64,000 nucleotides of DNA from Camarhynchus parvulus (GCF_901933205.1 NC_044596.1:6196214-6260213), one strand, 5' to 3'. Shown: positions 48,270-59,811, numbered from the stretch's first letter. Program-made: numbers and translations. The notes: generated by a model from the sequence alone, not told the origin.

Positions 48270-51200
48270 CTATTCTTTTACACAGTTGATTCCAGAAGCT
48301 TCACCAGCTGGTAGGGGGACAGTGTGATGTAAAACCTGATGATCCCATCCAACTGTAGTGAGCAAGGCATCATCTGAAGGAGACCAGGACAAGCCTTTTA
48401 CAAAGTCTCGATGAGAATGGTTTCTGAACCTGGAAAACACCAACACTCCATTAACCATCATTAGAGAGTACCGGGCTTGTGCAATCCCTAACTGCTGGCT
48501 TGTTAGGATCATGCTCCTCTATTTAGGAACATTTTCACCTCCAGGCTGCCCAGAGCAGCTGTGGCTGCCCCAGCCCTAGAAGTGCCCAAGGCCAGGCTGG
48601 ATGGGGCTTGGAGCACCTTGGGACAGTGGAAGGTGCCCTGCCCATGGCAGGGGGTGGGATGAATGATCTTTAAGGTGCCTTCCACCCCAAACCATCCTGT
48701 GTATTAATAATTACCCCAAGAAGACAACAGCAGTGAGTATTCTGTCTGTACTTACACCTCTGAGAGGTCTGAGTCAAGAACAGCAACTGAACAGTCTTCA
48801 CTGATGGAAGCCAGTAAGGGTGAACTAGAGAGAAACGAGAGCACAGTTAGAACAAGCAAATACAAGAACTTTTAGGGATAAACTTGTGAACAGCAGAATT
48901 CTTAGTGATCCAGACCCAGGTTCAGCAAATGAGCTCACAAAAATCTTACAGAAATGTTTTCATCATTATTTGGCAGGGTGCCAATACACTGAGTGGGAAT
49001 ACTCAATTAGAGCCTGAAAACAAGTGATCCTTCTTTAATCAGAGGTGACTGTAATTAGAAAAGTCCCTGCAGTGTGTGGGTCAGTAATTCTGGAGCTGCA
49101 GAATTCGTGTTGTGGACATTCACACACAGAAGTGAGACAGTGCTTGGTTTACTCTATTCTCTGCTACAATCTCCTGGACGAGACCAAAACTGGCACTCTC
49201 ATAGGTTTTACTCAGAATAACTAAGGTTTTGAGGGGAGGCAGAGCCACGTTGTGTGCCACAATCATCAGTACCTGTGTGCAGAGAAAGCAAAGCCTGTGA
49301 TGCCTCGGGTGTGCACGGCAGCGCTGAGGGCAGAGTCAGGATTCTTTGTGTCCACCAGTGCAACTGTTCCACTTTCATCACCTGCGAGAGAGGGGCACTG
49401 AGCTTACAGCACAAACCGTCCTGTGCAAACGGCCACCTTGGTCTGCCTGGTGCGAGTGCAGGCTCTTACCCAAGACGAAGATGTCACTTTTCTGTGGATG
49501 CCACATGACTGAGGTAGGGAGGTAATTACAGGCACTGCAAACTGCAAGGGAACAAACTGGGGTGAGACTGGAAGGAGGCAGCACAAAGACATTCCTCATC
49601 TATCTCCTTTAGTGCTGCCACTGCAGCAGGACAAGTGTTTTAAGCTTACTGTACTTCTGTGACAGTGTTAGACCTCCTCACGGTTTTAACAGGCACTCCA
49701 ATCACTAGGTTTGGAGTTAAAAGGCATACAATAATTTATTTCTTCCAACACACTCATGCAGAAGCAGTGACTGCACACAGAGACATACCAATTCGGGTAG
49801 CTGGTTTGGGGCATCTGGTGTCCCAGAGTAAAGTTCTGTTGTCCTAGAAATCCAAAAGGAATGAGAAGAATTTTACAAATTCTTTGTGGCATAAATTCAG
49901 ATTCACTGCTGACTCACAGACAAAATGACCCTGTGCTTTCCTCTGGTTTAAAATGATGCTGTCACTAAGTGCAGCCTTCAGTCAGCCCCAGGACAGACCT
50001 AGAAGCTCCCAAAATTTGATACAAACCTGTAGGAACCAGCTTGGCAAACTGATTATAAATTTATCAGACTGGAACACTGCAATAACACAGGGAGGCAGGT
50101 TGCAACACGAGAGGTGGTTTCTAAGTGCATTAAACTGTAAATACCTAAAGTTAAATCTCGTTTACATGGGGTAGATTTAGAGAATAGAGTGAGCTTTACC
50201 TCAGCACAGGACAGGAACACAGTGTCCTTACCAGGACAGGAAGCCACACATGTCACTGCATCGGAGTGAGCTACCAAAAGCACAAAAGGATAAAGAGCCT
50301 CAAAGATTGTATCCAACCTTCCCACATATTCCCAAGGCCCACAGTTTAACAGTTTTGCCCAGACATGGGATAACTCCTGCTCAGCAGCAGCAACTGCCTC
50401 CTACCAAAGAGATGAGCTGCCCAATCCAAGCATGGCCAGAGTCCTTGTGACAGCCCCGAGCTTGAGGGAGCCAGACAAGGGCTCAGGGGGAAAGGGTCAA
50501 AGTGGGACATAAAGGGGATTATAAAAGGGAGACAGGGGTGTGCTGGCACTCACCTCTGTAGGAGTGCAGCACCGTTTGCTCTGGGATGTCCCAGACCTTC
50601 ACACTGTGGATGAGAGGGAGCAGTGAGTGCCCAGCACAGCCTGGGCACACGGATGCCAGGCCAGGCACAGGGCTGCCAGGCTGGGCACACTCACCAGCAG
50701 TCCCTGCCCCCGCTGACAGCCTGGCTGCTGCCGGCCAGCACCGACACCGAGGTGACAATGTCATCGTGCTCGTATTTACAGAACTTGTTCACGATGAGGC
50801 TCTCGTTCTCCTCCAGCTCCCACAGCTCCACTGCACCTGGGGGATGCAGGGGAACACTCACCTGAGTGATGGACAGGGGCACCCATCTCAGTGACAGGGA
50901 CACCCACCTGAGTGATGGACAGGGACACCCACCCCAGTGACAGGGACACCCATCTCAGTGACAGGGACACCCACCTGAGTGATGGACAGGGACACCCACC
51001 CGAGTGACAGGGACACCCATCCCAGTGACAGGGACACCCACCCGAGTGATGGACAGGGACACTCACCTGAGTGACAGGGACACCCATCTCAGTGACAGGG
51101 ACACCCACAACAGTGACAAGGACACCCACCCGAGTGATGGACAGGGACACCCACCTTTGAGCAGAGGAGGGGGCCGCACACCTCAGGGGAGGGAGCGGGG

Positions 51201-51744
51201 GACCCCCAGCTCAGCAGAGGGGACACGCGCCCCCAGGAAGGATGGGGCCATGCCCATGGCTTACCGGAGTCGGAGGCCACCAGGATGCCCCTGTCAGCCA
51301 GCCAGCACAGGTCGGCCACCCCCGCCTCGGTCTGCACGCCGGCGGTGCAGAAGCCCTCGCTGGGGGCGCGCCGGGGCTCGGCGAACACCCACAGCGAGCC
51401 GGTCCAGCAGCGCCCGTTCAGCCCGGAGGCGCCCAGCAGCAGGGCCCCGTCTGCGGGAGAGACACGAGGGGAGGCGCGGGGAGAGGCGCGGGCAGCGCCC
51501 CGGAGCGCTCCCCGGTGCCGGGCCCGCCGCGCCCCCCGCCCCGCTACCTGCGCGGTAGTGCGCGCGCTCCAGGTGCCGCTCCATGCAGGCGGGCGCGCTG
51601 GGCGGGATGTTCCACTCGGCGGCGGGCTCGGCCGCGAGCTCCCCATCCAGCGGGCCGGCGGGGGCCGCGCTGTCGGGCGGGGCGGGCGGCGGGGCCGCCT
51701 GGGGCAGCCAGCGGCGGCGGCGGCGGCGGCAGCGGCTCCTCCAT
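48270..51744 (-). CDS. WDR77: WD repeat protein 77 / methylosome protein 50 (MEP50)
   Basis: A WD40 beta-propeller cofactor of PRMT5 in the methylosome; it presents Sm proteins and histones for symmetric arginine dimethylation. Ten coding exons on minus: 51548-51744, 51265-51450, 50695-50836, 50554-50603, 50200-50270, 49789-49843, 49470-49541, 49273-49381, 48756-48824, 48270-48429. Signature stretches: [124 protein letters not shown]. In exon 1 the only good ATG (51,744, [11 protein letters not shown]) is out of frame with the conserved part; the exon sum 1111 nt is one over a multiple of three. Either one base is extra in the GC-rich exon, or start is at a non-AUG codon. Expected length ~369 (human 342). 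Head to head with ATP5PB. Confidence 0.95.
48535..48712 (+). mobile_element. CR1 LINE 3' fragment
   Basis: Forward CR1 3' end (ccaggctgcccagagcagct ... gatctttaaggtgccttcca ... aaaccatcctgtgtatt) in the last WDR77 intron. Confidence 0.9.
50860..51150. repeat. Minisatellite in WDR77 intron 2 (AGTGACAGGGACACCCACC)
   Basis: Alternating units of GAGTGATGGACAGGGACACC and CAGTGACAGGGACACCCA, about 12 copies, between WDR77 exons 2 and 3. Confidence 0.93.
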
Positions 51745-51749
51745 GGCGG

Positions 51750-51955
51750 CGGCGGCGGGGCCGGCCGTGCCCCCACGTGTCTCCCGCCGCCGCCTCCTCT
51801 CGCGAGAGCGCCCGCCCCGCGCCCGCCCTGCCCGCGCTCTCGCGAGAGCCGCGCCGCCATCTCAGCGCCCGGCGGCGGCGGTCACCGACCGGGACGAGCT
51901 CGGCGCCGCTGCTCCTCCTGCCCCGCCGCTCCTCACGGCCGCTCCCTGCCCTGCC
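51750..51955. promoter_or_regulatory. Bidirectional CpG-island promoter of WDR77 and ATP5PB
   Basis: Only 211 bp separate the WDR77 ATG (51,744, minus) from the ATP5PB ATG (51,956, plus). The spacer is CpG-dense and holds two copies of the palindrome TCTCGCGAGA (51,798-51,807 and 51,838-51,847), the site bound by BANP at essential-gene CpG islands, plus a YY1-like GCCGCCATCT at 51,853-51,862. There is no TATA box. The CpG island continues over both first exons (about 51.3-52.1 kb). The same head-to-head pair exists in human. Confidence 0.88.
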
Positions 51956-54652
51956 ATGCTGTCCCGCCTCGTCCTGCGCGCCGGTGAGCCCGGGCAGTGC
52001 CGCCGCTCGGGGGGAGCGGGTGGCGGGCGGGGGGTGCCGGCCCAGCCCTGTCCTGACGCGCTCTCTGCCCTCTTGTCCCCTCAGCCCCCGCCGCCCTCAG
52101 GGCGCTGCCGCCGCCCGTCGCCGTGGGGTGAGTACCGGGGAGCCCCTCGGACACCGGCCGGGATTTGGGCTTAAACAGCGTTATTCTGGGGTTTTGTGTC
52201 GCGTTTTTCTTATTGATGTTGCGGGAGTGCGGAGCAGGGACGGTGGAAGGAGCTTGTGGAGGTTATCTAGTCCCACCCACTTCTGAGGGGAGGTGTGTCC
52301 TGTCCGTGCCTCCTTCTTCGAATCGCGGACGGGTTTGGGGCGGAAAGGACCTTAAAGCTCATCCAGTTCCACCGCCTGCATGGACAGGGACGCATTTCCC
52401 TAGAGCAGGGCCAGGCTGGCCTTGGACACTGCCAGGGATGGGGCACCTTGTGCCCGGCCTCACCAGTTACTGCTTATTTCATTGGAAATGTGCTTGAGCG
52501 CCGTTTAAGAGTGGTTTGGGGGACTGTTTCTGTCTGTTTTTAAAGTAAGAATCATAATTGAGATGTTGTCTTTGTTCACAGGGTGTTGCACACCACAAGA
52601 CCACTGCACACAACTCAGCAGAGTTTGGCTCCTGTGCCACCTCTACCTGAGAAGGGAGGAGAAGTTCGTCATGGTTTGATCCCTGAGGAGTTTTTCCAGT
52701 TTCTCTACCCTAAAACAGGAGTGACAGGTTAATATAGATTTTACCATTTTTAGCTATGCTTACGTGGTTCTGTTCACCAGTTCTGGCTGCTGAAAAGGTA
52801 AAATAATACTGAAAATGAGTATTTTGCATGTGCAGGTTGTAAAGAACAAGCCACTGTAGCACTCCTAGCTCTAAAATTAGACACCTAATGGTTGAAAGAA
52901 TTCTATGAGCTTGATTTTATAGAAAGATTTAGTTGCCTGTTGATCCTTAAAAAATGTAAATTTTGCATGTTTCTGAATGAGCAGAAGCAGCTAGTCCCAT
53001 GTCAGGTGCAAGCTGCTCCCACTTGTAGTGAGCTTCCTTGTGGCACCTTTCTCAGGTGGAATTGTGGCTCTGCTTTTTGTCCTGGTAAAATAGAACACTT
53101 CTTCCTGACCTTGTGAGCCTTTAAAGTATGTCCTTCTTAGGTATTTGAGTTTATTGGTGCTCGTTGTGCTTTATACAAGTAGTGCTGCTTCATTTCTCCT
53201 GTAGGGCCCTACATGTTGGGCACTGGCCTCCTGCTCTACCTTCTTTCCAAGGAGATCTACGTGGTGAACCATGAGACAGCAGCAGCTGCCTGCATACTGA
53301 CAGTCATCGTTTATGCCATCAAGAAGTTTGGGCCTGATGTGGCAGCTTTTGCTGACAAACTTAACGAGGTGATGAAAAAACGGCAGCTTGACTGTGCAGC
53401 TGTTAGTAAAGAAGGGTTTTGTTGAAGTACACATGGCATCCAACTGCCAGAGGGCAGGGATGGATGGGATGTTGGGCAGGAATTGTTCCCTGTGAGGGTG
53501 GGCAGCCCTGGCACAGGGTGCCCAGAGCAGCTGGGGCTGCCCCTGGGTCCCTGGCAGTGCCCAAGGCCAGGCTGGACACTGGGGCTTGGAGCAGCCTGGG
53601 ACAGCGGAAGGTGTCCCTAACATGGCAGGGCTGGGATTGGATGAGATTTAAGCTCCTTCCAACCCAAACCAGTCTGGGATTCCATGACTGGTTGTGAGCT
53701 CTTGTTCTCCTCTGGCATAACCTCAGCCCTGGCCCAGGGCAGTTGGCACAGACGTTTCTCACAGCTCAGTGCAGCAGTTCAGCATTAACTGCAGACCACT
53801 TGTTTTCCTTGTATCTGACTCTGAAGCATGGAGTCCTCTCTTTCCTGCAGGAGAAAATGGCCTCAGCTCTGGCCATGAAGAACGACACCATCCAGACGCT
53901 GCAGACGGCCATCGAGGAGGAGAAGAAGGAGCAGTGGAGGGCAGAGGGCCACAGTTACCTCTTCAATGCCAAACGGGTGAGCATTGCTGCAGTGCCAGGG
54001 CAGCCTGCCCTGCTGGGCCCCTGGCGCCCCTGCACACACCATGCTCTGTGCCAGCCTTCAGCCTCCTGGGTGCTGCTGTGTTGCAGAACAACATTGCAAT
54101 GCTGCTGGAAGCCAACTACCGCGAGCGCCTGCTGACCGTGTACAGCGAGGTGAAGAAGAGGCTGGACTACCAGGTGGCCCTGCAGAACCTGAAGCGGCAG
54201 AAGGAGCAGGACCACATGATCCAGTGGGTGGAGAAGAACGTTGTTCAGAGCATCACACCTCAGCAGGTACTTGCTGGGTTTTACCTGCTTTACGTTTTAG
54301 CCTGCATAAAGATTTGCTGTTCAGGGATCTTGACTTGTGAGGTGATGGGTGACCTTGGCCATGGGTGGGACTGGGTGAGCTTTGAGGTCCCTTCCAACTC
54401 AAACCTTCTGGGATTCCAGAAATCTGTGCTTTAGTGGATGTGAATCTCTGACTTCGTGAGCTATAATGGCATCCTTCTTGATCAGTACCTTATAGGTCTA
54501 AAAAGGTTTATCTAAAATGCACTTCGATGTCTATTTTCTTGTTGAAATGCCCCCTGAAGGCTGTTTCCTGTCTCTTGCAGCAGAAGGAAAGCATTGCCAA
54601 GTGCATCCTGGACCTGAAGGCGCTGTCCAAGAGTGCCCATGCAGCTGTGTGA
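51956..54652 (+). CDS. ATP5PB: ATP synthase peripheral stalk subunit b, mitochondrial
   Basis: Subunit b of the F1Fo-ATP synthase stator in the inner mitochondrial membrane. Seven coding exons: 51956-51983, 52085-52127, 52582-52727, 53205-53368, 53851-53976, 54087-54266, 54581-54652, in frame, 252 residues (human 256). Residues 1-~40 ([20 protein letters not shown]...) are an arginine-rich mitochondrial targeting peptide. Then [20 protein letters not shown], two hydrophobic segments ([17 protein letters not shown] and [18 protein letters not shown]) and a long charged helix ending in [14 protein letters not shown]. The donor of exon 4 is weak (GAG|GTGATG). The last exon has a tandem acceptor TTGCAGCAG; use of the first AG keeps the human spacing. 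Identity is certain. Confidence 0.97.
52325..52465 (-). mobile_element. CR1 LINE 3' fragment
   Basis: Inverted CR1 3' end (ggcggaaaggaccttaaagc, tcatccagttccaccgcctg ...) in ATP5PB intron 2. Confidence 0.88.
53460..53690 (+). mobile_element. CR1 LINE 3' fragment
   Basis: Forward CR1 3' end, ~230 bp (gttccctgtgagggtgggca ... ctccttccaacccaaaccag, tctgggattccatga) in ATP5PB intron 4. Confidence 0.92.
54343..54422 (+). mobile_element. CR1 LINE 3' fragment
   Basis: Short forward CR1 3' end (gaggtcccttccaactcaaa, ccttctgggattcca) in ATP5PB intron 6. Confidence 0.8.
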
Positions 54653-54716
54653 GCAGTCTGAGCCCACTGACATGTCCCAATACCTCCTCTTGGAAACTGT
54701 ATGACTCTAAAATATC

Positions 54717-54722
54717 ATTAAA
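54717..54722 (+). terminator. Poly(A) signal ATTAAA for ATP5PB
   Basis: ATTAAA 65 bases after the ATP5PB stop in an AT-rich patch; a short 3' UTR suits this housekeeping gene. Confidence 0.6.
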
Positions 54723-54729
54723 CAGACAA

Positions 54730-56478
54730 AACAAGCCCTCTGCTGTCTTTCAGTAGCAACAGTCCCTGCCTGTCTGTGTTTGAAGTCACTGGATGGTCAC
54801 AGCAACCACTACAGCTGGTTTATGGTGGGGGATGAGTTGGAACCAGTGTGTGAGATCCTGTTAGATTCCCTGTTTGGTCAGGAACACTTCCAAAGATACA
54901 GAGAAAAATCCTGGTGCTGGAGCTGATCCCTGTGTTAGAATTTTGAGTGATAGCAGCCCCACATACCTGCTGGACACATGTTCTAAAATCAGGATGATTT
55001 GTGCTGCCATTCACCATGCCCCGGGCTGGGAGGGGCTCTGGGTGAAATGTTCTTGTTCTCCAAAGGAGCTGGAAACCCCCTTTCACCATAAAGCCTCGTG
55101 AAGTGTTGAGAGTCTGGGTTCTGGGAAAAGAGATCAGGCAGGAAATGTGTCAAAAGCTCCTGAAAAGCTCGCCCTCAGCTGGCCATGTGTGTGTACTCAG
55201 TCTAAAACAGGGACATGGGCACGTTTATTCCAAAAGGGTTTTCTGGACTTTCATAGATCTGTTCGTTTTATGGGAAACTTTTCCCTGAAGGAATTTGTTA
55301 AAACTCAAAAATCCCAGCAAAGCACACACACAGATAAACTCCTCCTGTGTGTGCTGTGATTTATGTAGTCCATAAACCCAAGTGGGCAGACTGGGGCTGC
55401 CTGCAATCCCATTTCTCTGTGGGGTTAAGAAACATGGTTTTCCTTCACTTCCAGTACATCAGTTCACCAAAACGGTGTTCTTTAGAGGCAAGAACCTGAC
55501 TTCAACCCAACCTAAGCTGAAGCTGCCTTTCTTTTTTTAGACTAACAGTTCCAGAGAATGCAGGTGTCTTTCATGGTTTCCTGTTTTTTGTCAATTTAAA
55601 TAAAGTGAAGTTGCTTAACTTCCACAATTGTGTAAGCCCACGTCTGATTGACATTTGAGTTTTTAACTGGTGTGACAGATTCTTCTCACAAGGCAAGTGG
55701 TTAAAGTGGTGTGCTGACACTTGGGGAGTTTTCCAGCAGCACTTCCATGGTGGGAGGTAAGATGGAGCTGTATCATTTCTTGTTTCTTTTATTCTTGCAC
55801 ACACAGCACCCTGTGAGGTTTGGTGTGGGAAACTGGGAGGTTTCATGTTTGACTCCTCTGGAATGTGGCAACAATGGGATGCAGGAGGAAAAGTGGCAGC
55901 AGCAGAGAACAGGGTGTTTGTTTTCATGTTGTAATATTTTCACATTGTTCACGGTCCACAGTTTGCAAAGCATGTGGTGAGAAATGCCAGTGCAGGGATT
56001 TTGTAGTGGAATATTTTTTAGAATCCCTATCTTTAAGATTCCACACACAAATTTGTAAAGAAAGTTACTGTTCCTGTTCTGGTGGGAAAAGCCAATTTAA
56101 CTGAAAAACATCAAGGGAGGAACTTTGCAAAGCTGCTTCTGATTATGAAAATGTTCATAGGATTTTAACTGCTGCGAAAATAATTCTGTGAGTACTTTTT
56201 AGTTCTTGAATATCCTGCATTTTCTGGGTGGAGAAGGCACCGTCAGGGACCAGTGAACTCCTGTTCAGGAACAAGACACTGGGCAGGGGCTGGTGCTGAG
56301 GAACTGCCACGTTTGAGTGGCTTTGTGTCACTTCTACAAGATTTCCAATAGATAAAAACTAAACCAAGTCTTTTGAGTTTGAGGAGGATAACAAGTTTGT
56401 TTTGCTTATGTGTATGTGTACATAAATATAACTCTCTTTCTTTCAGCTTCTCTTCCTGTCAGTTAATGCTCTGAGAGA
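54730..56478. other. Intergenic between ATP5PB and C1orf162
   Basis: No coding exon recognised. AATAAA at about 55,598 sits on plus without an upstream ORF I can assign. An untranslated start of C1orf162 probably lies in the right end (TTTCAG just before 56,446 could be an acceptor). Confidence 0.4.
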
Positions 56479-58225
56479 ATGGGAGGCTTTTCCTCAAAAG
56501 CAGCTCCAGGTATTTTATTTTTTAAGGAATTTCCTTAGCTGCAGTGTTGCTGACTGAAATGATGTCCTGCCCAGGGGCTGCTCTGGGGAGGCTCAGCCCT
56601 GGGGGTGGTTGGGGGAGAACTGCATGGCTGCCAGAGGCTGCCTGCCACAGTCATCATCTGAGCAGCAGAATTTTCCTGTCTGCTGGTTCCACTTTCAGAC
56701 AGACTGCACAGACACAGCCCCCCATCTGCTTCTAGTTGCTTGTAGTACTACTGGAGAAATTTGCACATTTTAAAACAAGCTTGTGACTTTTTTTTCTATT
56801 GCAGTTGCACCAGAACCCATTTGCCCTACTACCACTGTCCCCACCACTGCCCACACCCCTACAGATGATTTCAGAGCTGCAGAAGTCAGATGTGGGATTA
56901 ATAAGTAAATACTGCACCTTTATTTCCTGATTTAAAACCCACAGTTCCCTGAGACAGCCGCCTCCTGCAAGGGAAGGCTTCTATGTCACATATTTAACAT
57001 CTTGGGGGGTTTAAATTTGGTTAGAATTGCCTGCTCTGTGCACTGGGTGGGTGTTCCTAGAGATGCTCAGTGCGGACACACACATTAGTCTCATGGGGCT
57101 GGGGATAAATGTTACACTCCATAAAGTTTGGTGAATTTGAGCATTGCTGAAGCTTCAATCCCTCTGCTGAAACTGGGGATTCTGACAGGATTTCCTGTGT
57201 ATCAACAGCCGTGAAATACTGTACATGTCACTGGCCTTCATCTCTGGCATCTTCCTGACTGTCCTGGTTTTTGCTATCGTCTTCCTCTTCAGGAAAAGTG
57301 AGTGACACAGTTGAGGGCATAGCAGACTGACGGTGGCTGCAGAAGTTACTTAGAAAGTGGCTCAAATAATGTCTGCCTTGAATAATTGTGTGTTGGTGAA
57401 CAGCTCAACCCTGGCAGTAACTCCTTGTGAACTGTCCCAGCAGTGTTTTCAGGAAAGAATTAACTTTGCCACTGATGAGTTCTGGGGCTTTCTGTTGGTT
57501 GTGGGCTTTTCTCATCCTAATCCTGGCTGCACTGAATTCACCCTGGCCACTTCCAACAGGTGGGCAGGGACTGGGTAGACCAAAGTGCCACTTTGCTGTG
57601 CAGGTTACACATCACCTGTCTGTCACCCTCTGCAGCCTCCCTTGCAAACACCTGAGACTCCCTTTCCTTCCTAGGCTCTAAAAGATCCCACCAAAATTTA
57701 CAAGAGGAAACTTTCTCCCAGATGGCAGCTGAGGAATCTGTTAGGAACACCCAGGTAAATGTCACAACTGTCATTTCTAATGCTTCATGCAGATATTTCA
57801 CATTCTTGAGTGTGGTAAATATTAATTTGGGGTGGGGGGGAGAAAAGTCACCTTTGAGACTCAACTGATACTCAGCAGTTCTTTCGACAACTTCAGGGGT
57901 TCTGGGGCTGAACCACTGATGAGGCAGCTTAGGAGAAATCTTTTTAAAGGGAAGCATTTCTGCAGTTTTGCTCTGTGATATGAATTCTTTGGAAGCCCCT
58001 AAAGGAGACATTACCCTGAGCCAGACTGGGATGAACCAGCATTTACCAATTTCCCCATGCAGGGACAGGCTGCTAATGGGCTGTGGTGTTGAGGACAAGT
58101 CACAAGTGGGAAATCCCTGCTGACATGCAGCACTCTCTAATGTCTGGCTTCTCTCACATCCCCAGAATGAAGTGACCTACAGCACTCTGGTCTTCCAGCG
58201 GGGCAGGACACCACTGCCTGTGTGA
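56479..58225 (+). CDS. C1orf162: C1orf162 homologue, small single-pass membrane protein with ITIM-like tail
   Basis: Function not established; human C1orf162 is a small transmembrane protein lying between ATP5PB and ADORA3, the same order as here. Five coding exons: 56479-56509, 56805-56904, 57209-57297, 57675-57754, 58166-58225, in frame, 119 residues (human ~155). The start MGGFSS matches human MGG..S. Residues 17-30 are Thr/Pro-rich (TTTVPTTAHTPT), a likely O-glycosylated stalk. A single hydrophobic segment spans residues 50-71 (MSLAFISGIFLTVLVFAIVF) and is followed by basic RKSSKRSH, which predicts a cytoplasmic C-terminus. The tail ends with NEVTYSTLVF; VTYSTL (Y105) fits the ITIM consensus. 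There is no signal peptide. Identity rests on position, exon design and these features more than on identity of residues. Confidence 0.82.
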
Positions 58226-58243
58226 TGAGGAAGCTCCAAACGA

Positions 58244-58249
58244 AATAAA
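58244..58249 (+). terminator. Poly(A) signal AATAAA for C1orf162
   Basis: AATAAA 19 bases after the stop codon of C1orf162 (cgaAATAAAaacg). Confidence 0.6.
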
Positions 58250-59440
58250 AACGATCCCACTTTCTGGACATCAAAAGCCACGAGGATGTCACACCGAGGG
58301 AATGCCCTGGGAATGCCCCCATGCCCTCTGTAACACAGCTCTTTTTGTAGTTATGACAGGAAATTGTCTCCTGTTCAAACTGGCTGCCAACTGCTGTGGA
58401 CAAATAGAGAGTTTCTGTACAGGATTTCCTCATCTGTAGAAATCTCCGTGCCTTGTAAAGTTTCCGTTTGTGAGAACTACCAGAGAGAAGTGAGAAATGA
58501 AAATGTTTCTCTGCATCTATCCATATCTGTGCCCTCGTGTTTCCCTTTTCTGTCACCAACTCCAACATTTTCTGTATTTTTGTTTGATTGCCAAGTGTTC
58601 TGCTTAGTTATTTTCTGTTATTGAAATGATGATCATGAAACGTTTGGATGCAAATCTCTGCTTCCTGGTTGGCTCGCATAAAAGAAATACACAGTCACAG
58701 TGTGACAACCAAAATCCCTGGGAATGTTCATTCAGGTGCTGTCACCCACGGTGTTCTAAGTGCAGTGTGAAAATCGTTCCCTGTGCGTGGACGGGGATGA
58801 TTTTCCGGGGTGGCAGTGTCAGAGCAGGGCTGGAGGTGCCACCTGATGGCAGCAGCAGGCTGGGCTGGGGCTGCCGGGGTGCCCTGTGCCTCCAGCCCCG
58901 CACACCCAGCCTGCTCCGGCTCCCCCAGCCCCTCTGGCTGTGCTGCCCTCTCGTCCCAGCAGCTGCTGAGCCCTGGGCCCTGCTGCAAAGCGGCACCTGA
59001 TGCTCCGGGGCTCTGAAATTTGGTGTGCTGGGTTTGGCCACAGACTGTCACAGGGTCAGCAGAACAACTCGTGCTCTTTGTTCTGCTGTGCTCTGCTCTC
59101 ACCTCAGTCCTGGCAGCTCCTTCCAGCTCTATTTAATAGAGAAAATAAGGAGAGCATCTCCCTCCCTCATTAGTAGGTGAGCTGTGGGCTGGAGTCCCTC
59201 GGGTGCACTACCTTTCTGCTTTTCCTAGACCACTTTTATTATTTGAGGATGGAGAAAAAAAAGAGCCTGGCCTTTAACAACCTCTTTTCAGTCTGACCCA
59301 TGTTCCCTAAACATGGGCAGTGTCAGCTGTGGTGTAACAATTGCTGCAACTTCTGTGCCATCCCAGGCAGGACGTTGAAACTGGGCAGGTTTTTTTTTGT
59401 CATGGGAGGAATCAGCAGGCAGAATTAATATAAAATCCAT
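58250..59440. other. Intergenic between C1orf162 and ADORA3
   Basis: No gene seen. A GC-rich stretch at 58.8-59.1 kb gives overlapping ORFs in several frames without domain features. Confidence 0.45.
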
Positions 59441-59446
59441 CTACTA

Positions 59447-59452
59447 TTTATT
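59447..59452 (-). terminator. Poly(A) signal, probable for ADORA3
   Basis: TTTATT on plus (AATAAA on minus) in an AT-rich patch, 360 bases past the ADORA3 stop. Confidence 0.5.
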
Positions 59453-59811
59453 ATTACTCATGAAAACATGACAACACTGGCTGAAGCAGAAGCTGGTCAG
59501 ACTCAAGTTTAGTCTGAACAGACAGACAAGAATGGTCAGTGAGCTTGTGAGCTGCTGGATTATGAACAGCAAAGAACATATCCTGTCTTTCAATCAATTC
59601 AACCAATCCTCATGTTAAAAAACCCCAAACCCCCAACCAGACAAAGTTTCCATCTTCTGTGTTTAGAAATTATATTACATAAAGAGATATATTCACATGG
59701 AGATTTAGAGCAGCCTCAGACCCACAGGTTGCTGCAGTTTCCCAAGAGCTTCTTGGCAAAGCCAGGTGCTTTATCAATGCTCTGGTGCTTACTGGCTGCT
59801 TCAGCCTCTGT

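Noticed and set aside
51294..51860. WDR77 start at 51,860 ([11 protein letters not shown])
   Set aside because: In frame with the conserved part, but it would lie upstream of both BANP palindromes and within 100 bp of the ATP5PB start, with Arg/Gly-rich residues unlike any WDR77; kept only as an alternative.
51242..52286. Plus ORFs of 310 and 333 codons across the WDR77/ATP5PB promoter
   Set aside because: They read antisense through WDR77 exons 1-2 and the CpG island; no family similarity.
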